A stretch of 64,000 nt of DNA. It comes from Mycobacterium sp. 852002-51961_SCH5331710 (GTDB lineage: Bacteria > Actinomycetota > Actinomycetes > Mycobacteriales > Mycobacteriaceae). How positions within the stretch are numbered: the first letter of the stretch is position 1; every line of letters starts with the position of its first letter. The DNA lies in assembly GCF_001665535.1 (NCBI RefSeq), contig NZ_LZSQ01000113.1:1-64000 (forward strand), in the 5' to 3' direction. The notes under the pieces were generated by a model. That model was not told the origin of the DNA, searched no databases, and saw only the letters and a program-made list of their open reading frames with translations. Below are positions 17,336 to 24,261 of this stretch, piece after piece. A program made the position numbers and the translations under genes.

Positions 17336-18028
17336 GTGAAACCAACCACCGTGTCGTTGGAACAGGCCCTGGAGGCGACGCGCACCGGCGACCTGTGGCT
17401 GTTTCGCGGACGCTCCGGGCCCGACCGGGCGATCCAATCGTTGACCAACAGCCCGGTCAACCACGTCGGGATGACGATCGCGATCGAGGATCTGCCACCA
17501 CTGATCTGGCACGCCGAACTCGGGGACAAGCTGACCGACATGTGGACCGGCCGCAACCAGCGCGGCGTGCAACTCAACGACGCCCGCCAGGTGGTGGAGC
17601 GGTGGATCAACAACTACCACCAGCGCTGCTGGCTGCGTCAGCTCACGCCGTACGCCAACCGCGAGCAGGAGGACCGGGCGCTGAAGGTGGTCGCCCGCAT
17701 GGACGGCACACCGTTTCCGAGCACCGCGCGGCTGACCGGCCGCTGGTTTCGCGGGCGCCTCGCCGCCACCGACTTCACGCGCGGGATTCCGTTCGTGCAC
17801 AGGAGGGTTCGCGATGCGACGGCGCGCAGGAAGCAGGAACAGCTCCAGGTGGGGATGCAGACCGCGTACTGCGCGGAGACCGTCGCCATCACCTACGAGG
17901 AGATGGGCCTGCTCACGTCGGAGAAGCACTACAACTGGTTCGACCCCGGCTCGTTCTGGAGCGGTGACACCCTGCCGCTCGCGCCCGGCTATCAACTGAG
18001 CCCCGAGATCGCCGTGACCCTGGACTGA
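17336..18028 (+). CDS. Papain-like (YiiX/NlpC-P60-type) cysteine enzyme-like protein
   Basis: A 230-residue soluble protein. GDLWLFRG near the start, NHVGM at about 44-48 and AYCAE at about 187-191 match the pattern of permuted papain-fold enzymes of the YiiX/DUF830 group, which carry the His before the Cys nucleophile. The highly conserved LIWHAE and DGTPFPSTARLTGRWF segments suggest a constrained active site. Substrate unknown; amidase or lipid-acyl transfer chemistry is possible for this fold. The box TAAGCT ends 6 nt before GTG 17336, consistent with a leaderless transcript; a GTG one codon earlier is less well placed. Confidence 0.6.
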   Translation: MKPTTVSLEQALEATRTGDLWLFRGRSGPDRAIQSLTNSPVNHVGMTIAIEDLPPLIWHAELGDKLTDMWTGRNQRGVQLNDARQVVERWINNYHQRCWLRQLTPYANREQEDRALKVVARMDGTPFPSTARLTGRWFRGRLAATDFTRGIPFVHRRVRDATARRKQEQLQVGMQTAYCAETVAITYEEMGLLTSEKHYNWFDPGSFWSGDTLPLAPGYQLSPEIAVTLD

Positions 18029-18127
18029 TCAGCCCCTTCGAGCGGCACCGAAAGCGGTCGGCGGAGCCATCACCACCGTCCCGCTGTGTAGTGCGTGGCG
18101 GCCGCACCCCTGCGTACGCTCGATGAG

Positions 18128-18340
18128 GTGCCGCTGTCCACCGCCCTACGCATCGCCTCGATACTGATCGTCGTCAAGGCCGTCCTGATCGGCGCGGTCT
18201 ACTGGCGCCGCGCCGAGATCATGGGGCGCCCCGTGGACGCCGGTCTCGTCGCGTGGACCGTGCTGGCGGGCCTGGTGGCGGTGGCCGTGCTGCTCACCGT
18301 CATCGCGCTCGTCGCGCGGTATCTGCGTGATCGCGGCTAG
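18128..18340 (+). CDS. Small two-helix membrane protein
   Basis: A 70-residue protein with two predicted membrane helices (about 7-26 and 38-62) and a basic end YLRDRG. GTG 18128 lies 7 nt after TACGCT, a TANNNT box, suggesting a leaderless mRNA; an in-frame GTG at 18095 would add 11 residues. It converges with the LmeA-like gene, overlapping by 4 nt. Not recognised; no function proposed. Confidence 0.55.
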   Translation: MPLSTALRIASILIVVKAVLIGAVYWRRAEIMGRPVDAGLVAWTVLAGLVAVAVLLTVIALVARYLRDRG

Positions 18341-19371
18341 AGGCGCGCGAAGCAGGGGTTGGCGTCCTCCTTGGGAATGGCGGCATCCCGGCTCGAGAAC
18401 TTCCCGACTACGCCGGAGTCGGTGACCTCGACACTGTCGGCGTGGATCCCGAGCGGGTAGTTGTCGTTGAGTTTTTTGGTCAGGTCGTTGAGCGCCGTCT
18501 GCACCGCGTCCTTGGGCAGCGGGCCGGTGACATCGAGGACCTGCAAATTCAGGTCGCCGTCGGTGACGACGGGCTTGGCGGTGACGCTGTTGTCGCCGGC
18601 CTCCAAGATCACAGTCCCCGCCGCAGAATCGGTGCGCACCCCGGTGACCAGGTTGCCGACGCCGGGCAGGTTCGCCGCGACGGTGTCTTTGATACCGGCC
18701 GACTTCCAACTCAGGGTCGCGTCGAGTGATCCAATGGTGCCCTTGGAATCGCCCGTGTCCTGCAGCCGCACGTCGGCAAGGGTGACCTGCGCGGTCATGC
18801 CGTCGGCGCTCTGCACCCGCTTGCCGTCGGTGGTGACCGAGATGTTGGTGTAATGCCCGGTCATGTGTTGCCACAAGAACGGCGGGTTGACGCCGAACGA
18901 GATCTTGACGCCGTCCTCGGTCACGCACTCGGCGACCTCGGTCAGGATGCTGTCCGCGCGCTGCCGGGCATAGAGCTCACCGGCGGCGAGGCCACCGGCC
19001 AGTAGGGCGACCAGGATGACCGCGAGGAGCGCGATCGTCATCTTGTTGACGCCACGGCGGCGGCGCGGTTTCTCACCCCCGTCCGGAGCGGATCCGAAGG
19101 ACGGCGGTGGCGGCGGAGCCGGCCGCTCGATCTGCTGGGTCGGCCGCACGTCGGCCGGAGACGGCGGACGCGGAATACGTTGCGTGGGACCCGCACTCGC
19201 GGGACCCTTGCGTGCGCGAAGCTGTTCGGTCGGCTGATCGTGGTGCGCCGGGGCCGGTTGAGTTGGTGGCTCCGGCGGCCGCGGCGGCGGTCGTCGCTGG
19301 CCCGGATGCGGGGGCGGCGCGCCGCGGCCCCGCCAGTCAGGCGGACCCGGGCGGTGCGGCGGCTGCGTCAC
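18337..19371 (-). CDS. LmeA-like phospholipid-binding protein (DUF2993)
   Basis: A 344-residue protein. Residues 1-105 are Pro/Arg-rich and cytoplasmic, with two Q(R/Q)I repeats (TQRIPRPP, TQQIERP). A transmembrane helix (about 111-132) follows, and then a DUF2993 domain to the C-terminus, with the typical YARQRADSILTEV entry and the LNDNYPLGIHADSVEVT segment. LmeA-type proteins bind phosphatidylinositides in the periplasm and act in lipomannan maturation in mycobacteria; the long Pro-rich tail is not part of LmeA itself, so this is a paralogue or an extended form. Confidence 0.75.
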   Translation of the reverse strand: MTQPPHRPGPPDWRGRGAPPPHPGQRRPPPRPPEPPTQPAPAHHDQPTEQLRARKGPASAGPTQRIPRPPSPADVRPTQQIERPAPPPPPSFGSAPDGGEKPRRRRGVNKMTIALLAVILVALLAGGLAAGELYARQRADSILTEVAECVTEDGVKISFGVNPPFLWQHMTGHYTNISVTTDGKRVQSADGMTAQVTLADVRLQDTGDSKGTIGSLDATLSWKSAGIKDTVAANLPGVGNLVTGVRTDSAAGTVILEAGDNSVTAKPVVTDGDLNLQVLDVTGPLPKDAVQTALNDLTKKLNDNYPLGIHADSVEVTDSGVVGKFSSRDAAIPKEDANPCFARL

Positions 19372-19403
19372 GTGCGCGATTCTGCCCTATCGGTACTCGA
19401 GAA

Positions 19404-19435
19404 GCCCCCGCCAGGCTTTGTCACCTGGCGGGGGC
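19404..19435 (-). terminator. Strong hairpin after the WGxxGxxG gene
   Basis: A perfect 12-bp stem, GCCCCCGCCAGG (19404-19415) with CCTGGCGGGGGC (19424-19435), around an 8-nt loop. It lies 17 nt after the stop of the WGxxGxxG gene, so it is read as that gene's terminator. It has no clear T-run, as is usual for mycobacterial intrinsic terminators, and it could also protect the upstream mRNA's 3' end. Confidence 0.75.
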
Positions 19436-19452
19436 CATAAATCGATCAGGAG

Positions 19453-19725
19453 CTACACGCGCGGAGGCGGGTTCGTGCCCGTGTTACGGACCCCCGGATA
19501 GTCGGCGTCCCTGCGCTTCTTCAGACCGAGGAGGCCCAACAGGCCGAGGAGCCCCGCGAGCCCCCACAGGCCCGTGTTGTCGCTCTCCTGCTCGTGCTCG
19601 ACATCCTGCTGAGCGACCGTTGTGGTGGTCGTTGCGGGCACCATCAGGTCGGTCGCGTTCGCCACACCGGCGCCGCCGAACAGCAAGCTGAGCGTCATTG
19701 CGCCGACGGCCACTGTCTTCTGCAT
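19453..19725 (-). CDS. Secreted WGxxGxxG-motif protein
   Basis: A 90-residue protein. MQKTVAVGAMTLSLLFGGAG..ANA is a clear Sec signal peptide (cleavage near 24). A Thr/Val- and acid-rich mature segment follows, then TGLWGLAGLLGLLGLLGLKKRR, a membrane helix with the WGxxGxxG pattern and a basic stop-transfer end, and a 16-residue Pro-rich tail. The ATG has AAAGGAG 8 nt upstream. The layout is like bacterial C-terminal sorting signals, but here a tail follows the basic cluster. Cell-envelope location is likely; function unknown. Confidence 0.7.
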   Translation of the reverse strand: MQKTVAVGAMTLSLLFGGAGVANATDLMVPATTTTTVAQQDVEHEQESDNTGLWGLAGLLGLLGLLGLKKRRDADYPGVRNTGTNPPPRV

Positions 19726-19877
19726 TTCTATTGCTCCTTTTGTGTCTGGAGCTATTCGACCCATGGGCACTTTGCCCACCCCCCTAGCTCGGGCACAGGT
19801 CTACCCAAAGGAAACTCGCCCAATCCCGTGCACGGGAAAATCGGCCAAATGCATCGTGCGTGCATCGCTTGACCGTC

Positions 19878-20363
19878 TTACTCGGCGCGAAACACGATCT
19901 GTCGCTTGGCGAGGTAGGCGGCCAGGTTGTCCAGTGAGGAGTTCATCCCGTCCGCATGGTGGGCCGCCGAGATCCCGAAAGGCACGTCGTCGGCGCGCAG
20001 TTCCACGCGCGTACCGCCGTCGACCCGCGTCACCGTCCACGTCATGGTCATCGTGCCGCCGAAAGACGCGTCGGCCGAGTCGAACTCGACGGTTTGGACG
20101 ACTCGATCGTCGGGTTCTATCTCGACGAAGCGAGCCTCGACGACATCGGAGTCGGCGTCGCTCTTGGGCCCGTGCGCGGGCGAATCGACGTACGTCAGGA
20201 TCATCCGGTACGAGCCGCCGGGGCGGGCGTCGAAGTGTTCGAACCGACCGGTCATTCCGGCCGGAGGCAGCCACTCGGCGAGCGCCTCGGGGTCGACGAG
20301 CGCTTCGAAGACACGGCTCAGCGGAGCCTTGACCACCTTCGACGCGGTATCTGTGCGTGCCAT
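19878..20363 (-). CDS. SRPBCC/AHSA1-family protein
   Basis: A 161-residue protein of the START-like AHSA1 family: VVKAPLSRVFEALVDPEALAEWLPP at the start, RPGGSYRMILTYVD in the middle, and the C-terminal helix HADGMNSSLDNLAAYL. These proteins bind hydrophobic ligands in a central cavity; the ligand is unknown. The ATG at 20363 starts the domain; the frame extends 26 codons further without domain support. Monocistronic in appearance. Confidence 0.8.
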   Translation of the reverse strand: MARTDTASKVVKAPLSRVFEALVDPEALAEWLPPAGMTGRFEHFDARPGGSYRMILTYVDSPAHGPKSDADSDVVEARFVEIEPDDRVVQTVEFDSADASFGGTMTMTWTVTRVDGGTRVELRADDVPFGISAAHHADGMNSSLDNLAAYLAKRQIVFRAE

Positions 20364-20488
20364 CGACAAACATTGAACCCGATTCCGCCGGCCACGTTTC
20401 TTGGGATCGGTAGCAGCTCTCGCCGCTTGTACTTGCCGCATCGGCGCCGCGACACAGCGCGACGCATTCGCGGAAGGAACGAGCGGGA

Positions 20489-20752
20489 ATGACGAACTGG
20501 CTGAAGAAGACGATGGTCGGCGCGACGTTGGCGGGCACGGTGGCGCTCGCGGCGGGATTGGCTGCAGGACCTGCGGGCGCTACGCCGTCACCGCATCCGC
20601 AGTGGAGGATCGAGTACGCCGATCCCACGGTTCCCGGCGACGGCTGGGTGCACACCCCTTCGACGCGGTTGTGCGACGGTTCGGTGCGGGTCGCCGGCAC
20701 GACCGCGCAGATGTGCGACGGCTCGGTGCGGGTGGCCATCCCTGCACCGTGA
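20489..20752 (+). CDS. Small secreted protein with a duplicated CDGSVRVA unit
   Basis: An 87-residue protein with a Sec signal peptide (KK, hydrophobic core, cleavage after AGA near 31) and a 55-residue mature domain. The mature part holds two copies of CDGSVRVA separated by seven residues, giving two Cys that could form a disulfide or metal site. GGAAGGAA lies before the ATG. It converges with the VOC gene. Family not recognised. Confidence 0.6.
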   Translation: MTNWLKKTMVGATLAGTVALAAGLAAGPAGATPSPHPQWRIEYADPTVPGDGWVHTPSTRLCDGSVRVAGTTAQMCDGSVRVAIPAP

Positions 20753-20759
20753 CCGGTCG

Positions 20760-21308
20760 TCAACGAGACAACGTCCGCCTACCCTGCCAGGTGACTCCCG
20801 GAACGGTGTTCGCCAGATCCGGTCTGGCTTTCGCGAACACGCGCAGTGCGCGGTCGAACGACCAAACCTGGCGCGGGGTGGGCACTTTCGGCACCCACGC
20901 CAACTCCCAGTGGATGCCATTGATCGGGTCGTCGAAGAACACCGCGTAGTAGCCGGGCCAGTACTGCGGATACTCCCGCGGTGTGTCGGTGACCGGGATA
21001 TCGCGCGGGATCAGAAACTCCCGATGGAGGCGGTCGACTTCTTTTCGGCTGCGTGCCCATAGGGCGATGTGGTTAATGCCGACGGCCTGGTCAGCGTGGG
21101 TCAACTTGGCCCCGGTGCGGGCGGGTTGGATTCCGATGTAACTGTGGGGGTTGACGTAGCGCGTCATGTAGTAGATCGACTGGTACTCCATGTTCAGCGA
21201 CGAGAAGCTGCTGTACCCCAGCCAGCCGAACAGCGCGTCGTAGAACGCGATCGATTCGTCGTAGTCCAGGACCGCGAACTCGACATGACTGACCCCGCGC
21301 CACCGCAT
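20760..21308 (-). CDS. VOC-family (glyoxalase-like) protein
   Basis: A 182-residue protein with two betaalphabetabetabeta-type halves: GVSHVEFAVLDYDESIAFYDALFGWLGY and INHIALWARSRKEVDRLHREF, ending FFDDPINGIHWELAW. His8 and the late Glu in HWEL are in the usual metal-ligand positions. Likely a metal-dependent dioxygenase, lyase or binding protein; substrate unknown. RBS AGGCGGAG precedes the ATG, and a palindromic operator candidate lies 22 nt upstream. Confidence 0.75.
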   Translation of the reverse strand: MRWRGVSHVEFAVLDYDESIAFYDALFGWLGYSSFSSLNMEYQSIYYMTRYVNPHSYIGIQPARTGAKLTHADQAVGINHIALWARSRKEVDRLHREFLIPRDIPVTDTPREYPQYWPGYYAVFFDDPINGIHWELAWVPKVPTPRQVWSFDRALRVFAKARPDLANTVPGVTWQGRRTLSR

Positions 21309-21329
21309 ACTCCGCCTCCCGACATCCTT

Positions 21330-21348
21330 GTACTACAGAGTGTAGTAC
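21330..21348 (-). promoter_or_regulatory. Palindromic operator candidate in the VOC gene promoter
   Basis: GTACTACA-GAG-TGTAGTAC is a perfect inverted repeat with 8-bp arms and a 3-nt centre. On the minus strand it follows TTGACG (a good -35, 21361-21356) and covers the -10 region 17-18 nt further on, upstream of the VOC gene. It also contains the stop codon of the GNAT gene. The placement is what a repressor site needs. The cognate regulator is not evident nearby. Confidence 0.5.
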
Positions 21349-21869
21349 TCGTACGTCAAGACCGTCGTCGTTTCTCCGGATGGGGTCGCCTCGTTCCGGG
21401 GACCGCCCGTCTGTACGAAGCCGACGCTTTCCAGTACCCGACGAGATCCGACGTTCTCCGGGGCGGTTCGTGCGGTCAGCCGAGTGAGTCCCACCTCCGC
21501 GGCCAGGCCAGCGACCGCCGACAGGCCTTGACGAGCCGCGCCGCGACCGCGTCCCTGCGGAGCCAACCAGAACCCGACCTCCGCAGTGGACTCGTGGATG
21601 TCAAAAAGGACGATGCTGCCGAGGAAATCGTCGGACAACATGTCCGCGATGGCCAACACGGCGAGCGTGTCGTCGGCCAGCCCGCGAGCGATGACGCCGT
21701 CGATCTGGCCACGCACCACCTCTGCCGAGTATTCCCGCAGCGGTAGGTGCCCGAACCGTCGTACTGCGGCATCGTGGGTGCCCGCCGCGAATGCGTGCGC
21801 GTCGCCGTGCCGGAGCCGCCGGACCGACACGTTGCCTTCGCTGCGGGGTAACCGGTCGGCGATCCTCAC
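21333..21869 (-). CDS. GNAT-family N-acetyltransferase
   Basis: A 178-residue RimJ/RimL-type acetyltransferase. The acetyl-CoA loop is GFWLAPQGRGRGAARQGLSAV (split: AP then QGRGRG), and the family ending is ARTAPENVGSRRVLESVGFVQTG. It transfers an acetyl group from acetyl-CoA to an amine; the acceptor (protein N-terminus, antibiotic or metabolite) cannot be told. Its start overlaps the DUF1801 gene by ATGA, so the two are co-transcribed. Confidence 0.85.
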   Translation of the reverse strand: MRIADRLPRSEGNVSVRRLRHGDAHAFAAGTHDAAVRRFGHLPLREYSAEVVRGQIDGVIARGLADDTLAVLAIADMLSDDFLGSIVLFDIHESTAEVGFWLAPQGRGRGAARQGLSAVAGLAAEVGLTRLTARTAPENVGSRRVLESVGFVQTGGPRNEATPSGETTTVLTYEYYTL

Positions 21870-22231
21870 TTGCGGCGCTTGGCCGCCTTGTTGCTGCGGT
21901 TGACCTCGACCGCCGTGTTGATAAGCGCCTTGAACTTCTCGGGATCCAGCTCGTCGTCTTCCTGCAGATCGATCGAGCGCCCCACCGGTGCGTGCAGGCT
22001 CGCGTTGAACAAGTTGTTCGGGTCGGCGATCGACGAGCCCTTGGCGAAGTTCACCTTCACCTTGCCCTTGTACATCTCGAGGGTGCAGATGAGCCCGTCC
22101 AGCGAGAACGCAGGCACACCATCGGGGTTCGACGGTTTACGCCATTTGATCTCCTCGACGACATCGGGTTCGGCTTGTTTGATCAACGACCGGATTTCGT
22201 CGACCCGATCTACGCGCCAGTCTTCGGACAT
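21866..22231 (-). CDS. DUF1801 (YdhG-like) protein
   Basis: A 121-residue protein of the DUF1801 family: VDEIRSLIKQAEPDVVEEIKWRKPS near the start, then GLICTLEMYKGKVKVNFAKG and a Lys-rich C-terminus SNKAAKRRK. The family has an alpha/beta fold of unknown function. It is the first gene of a two-gene unit with the GNAT gene. Confidence 0.75.
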   Translation of the reverse strand: MSEDWRVDRVDEIRSLIKQAEPDVVEEIKWRKPSNPDGVPAFSLDGLICTLEMYKGKVKVNFAKGSSIADPNNLFNASLHAPVGRSIDLQEDDELDPEKFKALINTAVEVNRSNKAAKRRK

Positions 22232-22255
22232 GAAGTCGAATTTAGCCTCTCGCCG

Positions 22256-22654
22256 CTAGGCCTTTCGCAACATCTGCTCGCGAACGGCCTCCTTGTCGAT
22301 CAACGACCACACCTCGACGATTCGCTGCGCTTCGAAGCGGTAGAACACGTGCTCTGCGAAAGAAACCGGCCTTCCGGTCGGCTCGATCCCGAGAAACGTG
22401 TGCCGCGGAGTGCAGCGGAAGGAGAGACGGCAGGCGACGAACCGGTCGTCGGCCAGGAGGATTTCGGGGTCGTACAGCAGATCCGGTGTCGCGGCGGTGT
22501 CCGCTTCCAGCAAAGCGCGGTAGTCGGCGAGCGTCATGCGTTTTCCGTTGTAGGACAGCCGATCTGCCACGAAGATGCCGAGGTCGGACCACCGCCGTTC
22601 GTTCAGGCATCCCAGGTAGTCGCGATAAACGGCCGACAGGTCACGCTCACTCAT
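22256..22654 (-). CDS. SnoaL-like/ester cyclase-type NTF2-fold protein
   Basis: A 132-residue protein: YRDYLGCLNERRWSDLGIFVADRLSYNGKRMT, the central FRCTPRHTFLGIEPTGRPVSFAEHVFYRFE and the ending RIVEVWSLIDKEAVREQM are the pattern of the SnoaL-like polyketide cyclase group, which has an NTF2/cystatin-like alpha+beta barrel. It may be a small-molecule cyclase, isomerase or binding protein. Stands alone, 24 nt after the DUF1801 start on the same strand. Confidence 0.7.
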   Translation of the reverse strand: MSERDLSAVYRDYLGCLNERRWSDLGIFVADRLSYNGKRMTLADYRALLEADTAATPDLLYDPEILLADDRFVACRLSFRCTPRHTFLGIEPTGRPVSFAEHVFYRFEAQRIVEVWSLIDKEAVREQMLRKA

Positions 22655-22778
22655 TCCGCGATGGGCCTCCGAGGCATGGTTTCACCCTATTCGGCGGGGT
22701 GCGGCCGAAACCAGCCCGAAGCGGCCCTGTGCGGAAGAATCGCTTGGAGTGACAAACGCCGAGCGCGGAGGGGAAACG

Positions 22779-23150
22779 ATGGCCAATCGCTGGTCCGGAC
22801 TGACGATCGATTGCGCTGATCCCGTTCGGATGTCGACATTTTGGGCGACGCTGCTCGACATCCCGGTGTCGAGCGAACACGGGGATGATCCGGACTGGGC
22901 AACTGTCGGTTCGCGTTCCGGACCGTTGCCGCGACTCACTTTTCAGCGCGTTCCCGAACCGAAGGCCACGAAGGTACGCATACACCTCGACGTGGAGGTG
23001 GACGACATCGCCGCGGCACGGGATCGGGTCGAGGCCCTCGGTGGACGATGGACCGGCGTCCGCCACGACTACGACGAGGGCGTGGTGCTGGTCATGCTCG
23101 ATCCCGAGGACCACGAGTTCTGTCTGGTCCAGTACTACGTCGCGAGTTGA
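22779..23150 (+). CDS. VOC-family (glyoxalase-like) protein
   Basis: A 123-residue single-domain VOC protein: LTIDCADPVRMSTFWATLLDIPV, then KVRIHLDVEVDDIAAARDRVEALGG, ending VVLVMLDPEDHEFCLVQYY. The family metal ligands (His/Glu) are only partly present (HLDV, EFCL), so it may be a binding protein. The ATG at 22779 is preceded by GGAGGGGAAACG, a strong ribosome binding site, and was preferred over a GTG 30 nt upstream. Confidence 0.75.
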   Translation: MANRWSGLTIDCADPVRMSTFWATLLDIPVSSEHGDDPDWATVGSRSGPLPRLTFQRVPEPKATKVRIHLDVEVDDIAAARDRVEALGGRWTGVRHDYDEGVVLVMLDPEDHEFCLVQYYVAS

Positions 23151-23164
23151 ATTTGACCCGAGCT

Positions 23165-23288
23165 TCGGCGCTGACCGGGGTGAACGGATTGACGAGGTTG
23201 CCATCGGGATCGCGGTTCTCGCCAACGAGGCCAGCGCACCGACCGGCGTGGGCGAGACAAGCTTGATGCCCGTAGGCTGGATGCGCAC
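23165..23288 (-). pseudogene. Possible degraded VOC-family gene fragment
   Basis: The minus strand of this 177-nt gap encodes RIQPTGIKLVSPTPVG in one frame and, one nucleotide shifted, GENRDPDGNLVNPFTPV. Together they resemble the end of a VOC protein, where DPDGNLV..FTP is typical. There is no start codon with a complete domain, so this would be a frameshifted remnant. The similarity is short and was judged by eye. Confidence 0.35.
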
Positions 23289-23326
23289 ACCGACAACTCG
23301 TGTCGACCCGTCACCGTCGGGCCGGG

Positions 23327-23758
23327 TTACTGCTGTCCTTCCAGCAGGTGGGCATACGGGTCCCCTTCGGAACCAACGGATTCCGGCATCGGATAGTAGG
23401 TCTTGATGAGAAGGTTGCCGTCATCGTCCCAGGCGAACGTTTCGATACTGTAGGCCGTCTGGACATTCGGTTCGGTGCCGAAATGATTTTCGCAGACCCA
23501 TGCCATCTCGTTGCCGTTCACCTGGACGGTGATCATGTTGATCCTGAGAATCGGCTGGAACATGTCGAAGGCGTCGGTCGTAACCGCTGCAAATCCGCGC
23601 TTCTCCTCGGTCCCGACCGGGTCGAACATGCGGACCTCGCCGGGGCAGATCGTGCGCCACGACGCCACCCACTCGGCTTTCTTCCCCGAGTTCCACAACT
23701 CCGCATGCTTGGACGCGTGCGCCAAGCGGGCCTTCCGGCTCGGGACCTTGCTGGACAT
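23327..23758 (-). CDS. NTF2-like (SnoaL-type) protein
   Basis: A 143-residue protein with the NTF2-like pattern: an opening helix HASKHAELWNSGKKAEWVASW, a strand-rich middle with FDPVGTEEKRGFAA and VNGNEMAWVCENHFG, and the closing strand NLLIKTYYPMPE. Unlike classical ketosteroid isomerases it shows no clear Tyr/Asp/Asp triad. Probably binds or transforms a hydrophobic small molecule. Monocistronic, divergent from arr 82 nt away. Confidence 0.65.
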   Translation of the reverse strand: MSSKVPSRKARLAHASKHAELWNSGKKAEWVASWRTICPGEVRMFDPVGTEEKRGFAAVTTDAFDMFQPILRINMITVQVNGNEMAWVCENHFGTEPNVQTAYSIETFAWDDDGNLLIKTYYPMPESVGSEGDPYAHLLEGQQ

Positions 23759-23840
23759 TCATCCAGCTTAATGGGCTCGTTGGTTCATCTCGTGGACGAC
23801 GCCATGCAGACGTCTCATCGCGGGGCCGTAGCCTCGGGAC

Positions 23841-24251
23841 ATGAACGCCGCGTTGGAGAAGGGGCCGTTCTACCACGGGACGAAGGCCGACCTGAAGCCG
23901 GGCGACCTGCTCACCGCGGGCTTTCCGTCGAACTACCGGCCCGAGATCCTGATGAACCACATCTATTTCACGGCGCTACGCGACGGTGCGGGGTTGGCGG
24001 CCGAGCTCGCGGCAGGCGACGGCATGCCGCGGGTGTACCGCGTCGAACCGACCGGTGAATTCGAGGACGATCCGAACGTCACCGACAAGAAGTTCCCGGG
24101 CAATCCGACCCGCTCGTACCGCAGCCGCGAGCCACTGCGCGTGGTCGAGGAAGTCCACGACTGGAAGCGGCTGTCTCCCGAGGAACTCCAGGCGTGGCGC
24201 GAACGACTCGCGAAGATCCCCACCGACGAACGCGGGGAGATCATCAACTGA
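23841..24251 (+). CDS. arr: NAD(+)--rifampin ADP-ribosyltransferase
   Basis: A 136-residue Arr protein, which inactivates rifamycins by transferring ADP-ribose from NAD to the C23 hydroxyl. Family hallmarks are FYHGTKADLKPGD (NAD-contacting His), SNYRPEILMNHIYFTAL, and DDPNVTDKKFPGNPTRSYRS with the conserved Asp. Length matches the family. Arr is commonly chromosomal in rapid-growing mycobacteria and gives intrinsic rifampicin tolerance, so this need not be acquired. Followed closely by the converging ychF gene; no mobile element is adjacent. Confidence 0.9.
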   Translation: MNAALEKGPFYHGTKADLKPGDLLTAGFPSNYRPEILMNHIYFTALRDGAGLAAELAAGDGMPRVYRVEPTGEFEDDPNVTDKKFPGNPTRSYRSREPLRVVEEVHDWKRLSPEELQAWRERLAKIPTDERGEIIN

Positions 24252-24261
24252 AGCGATCGAC

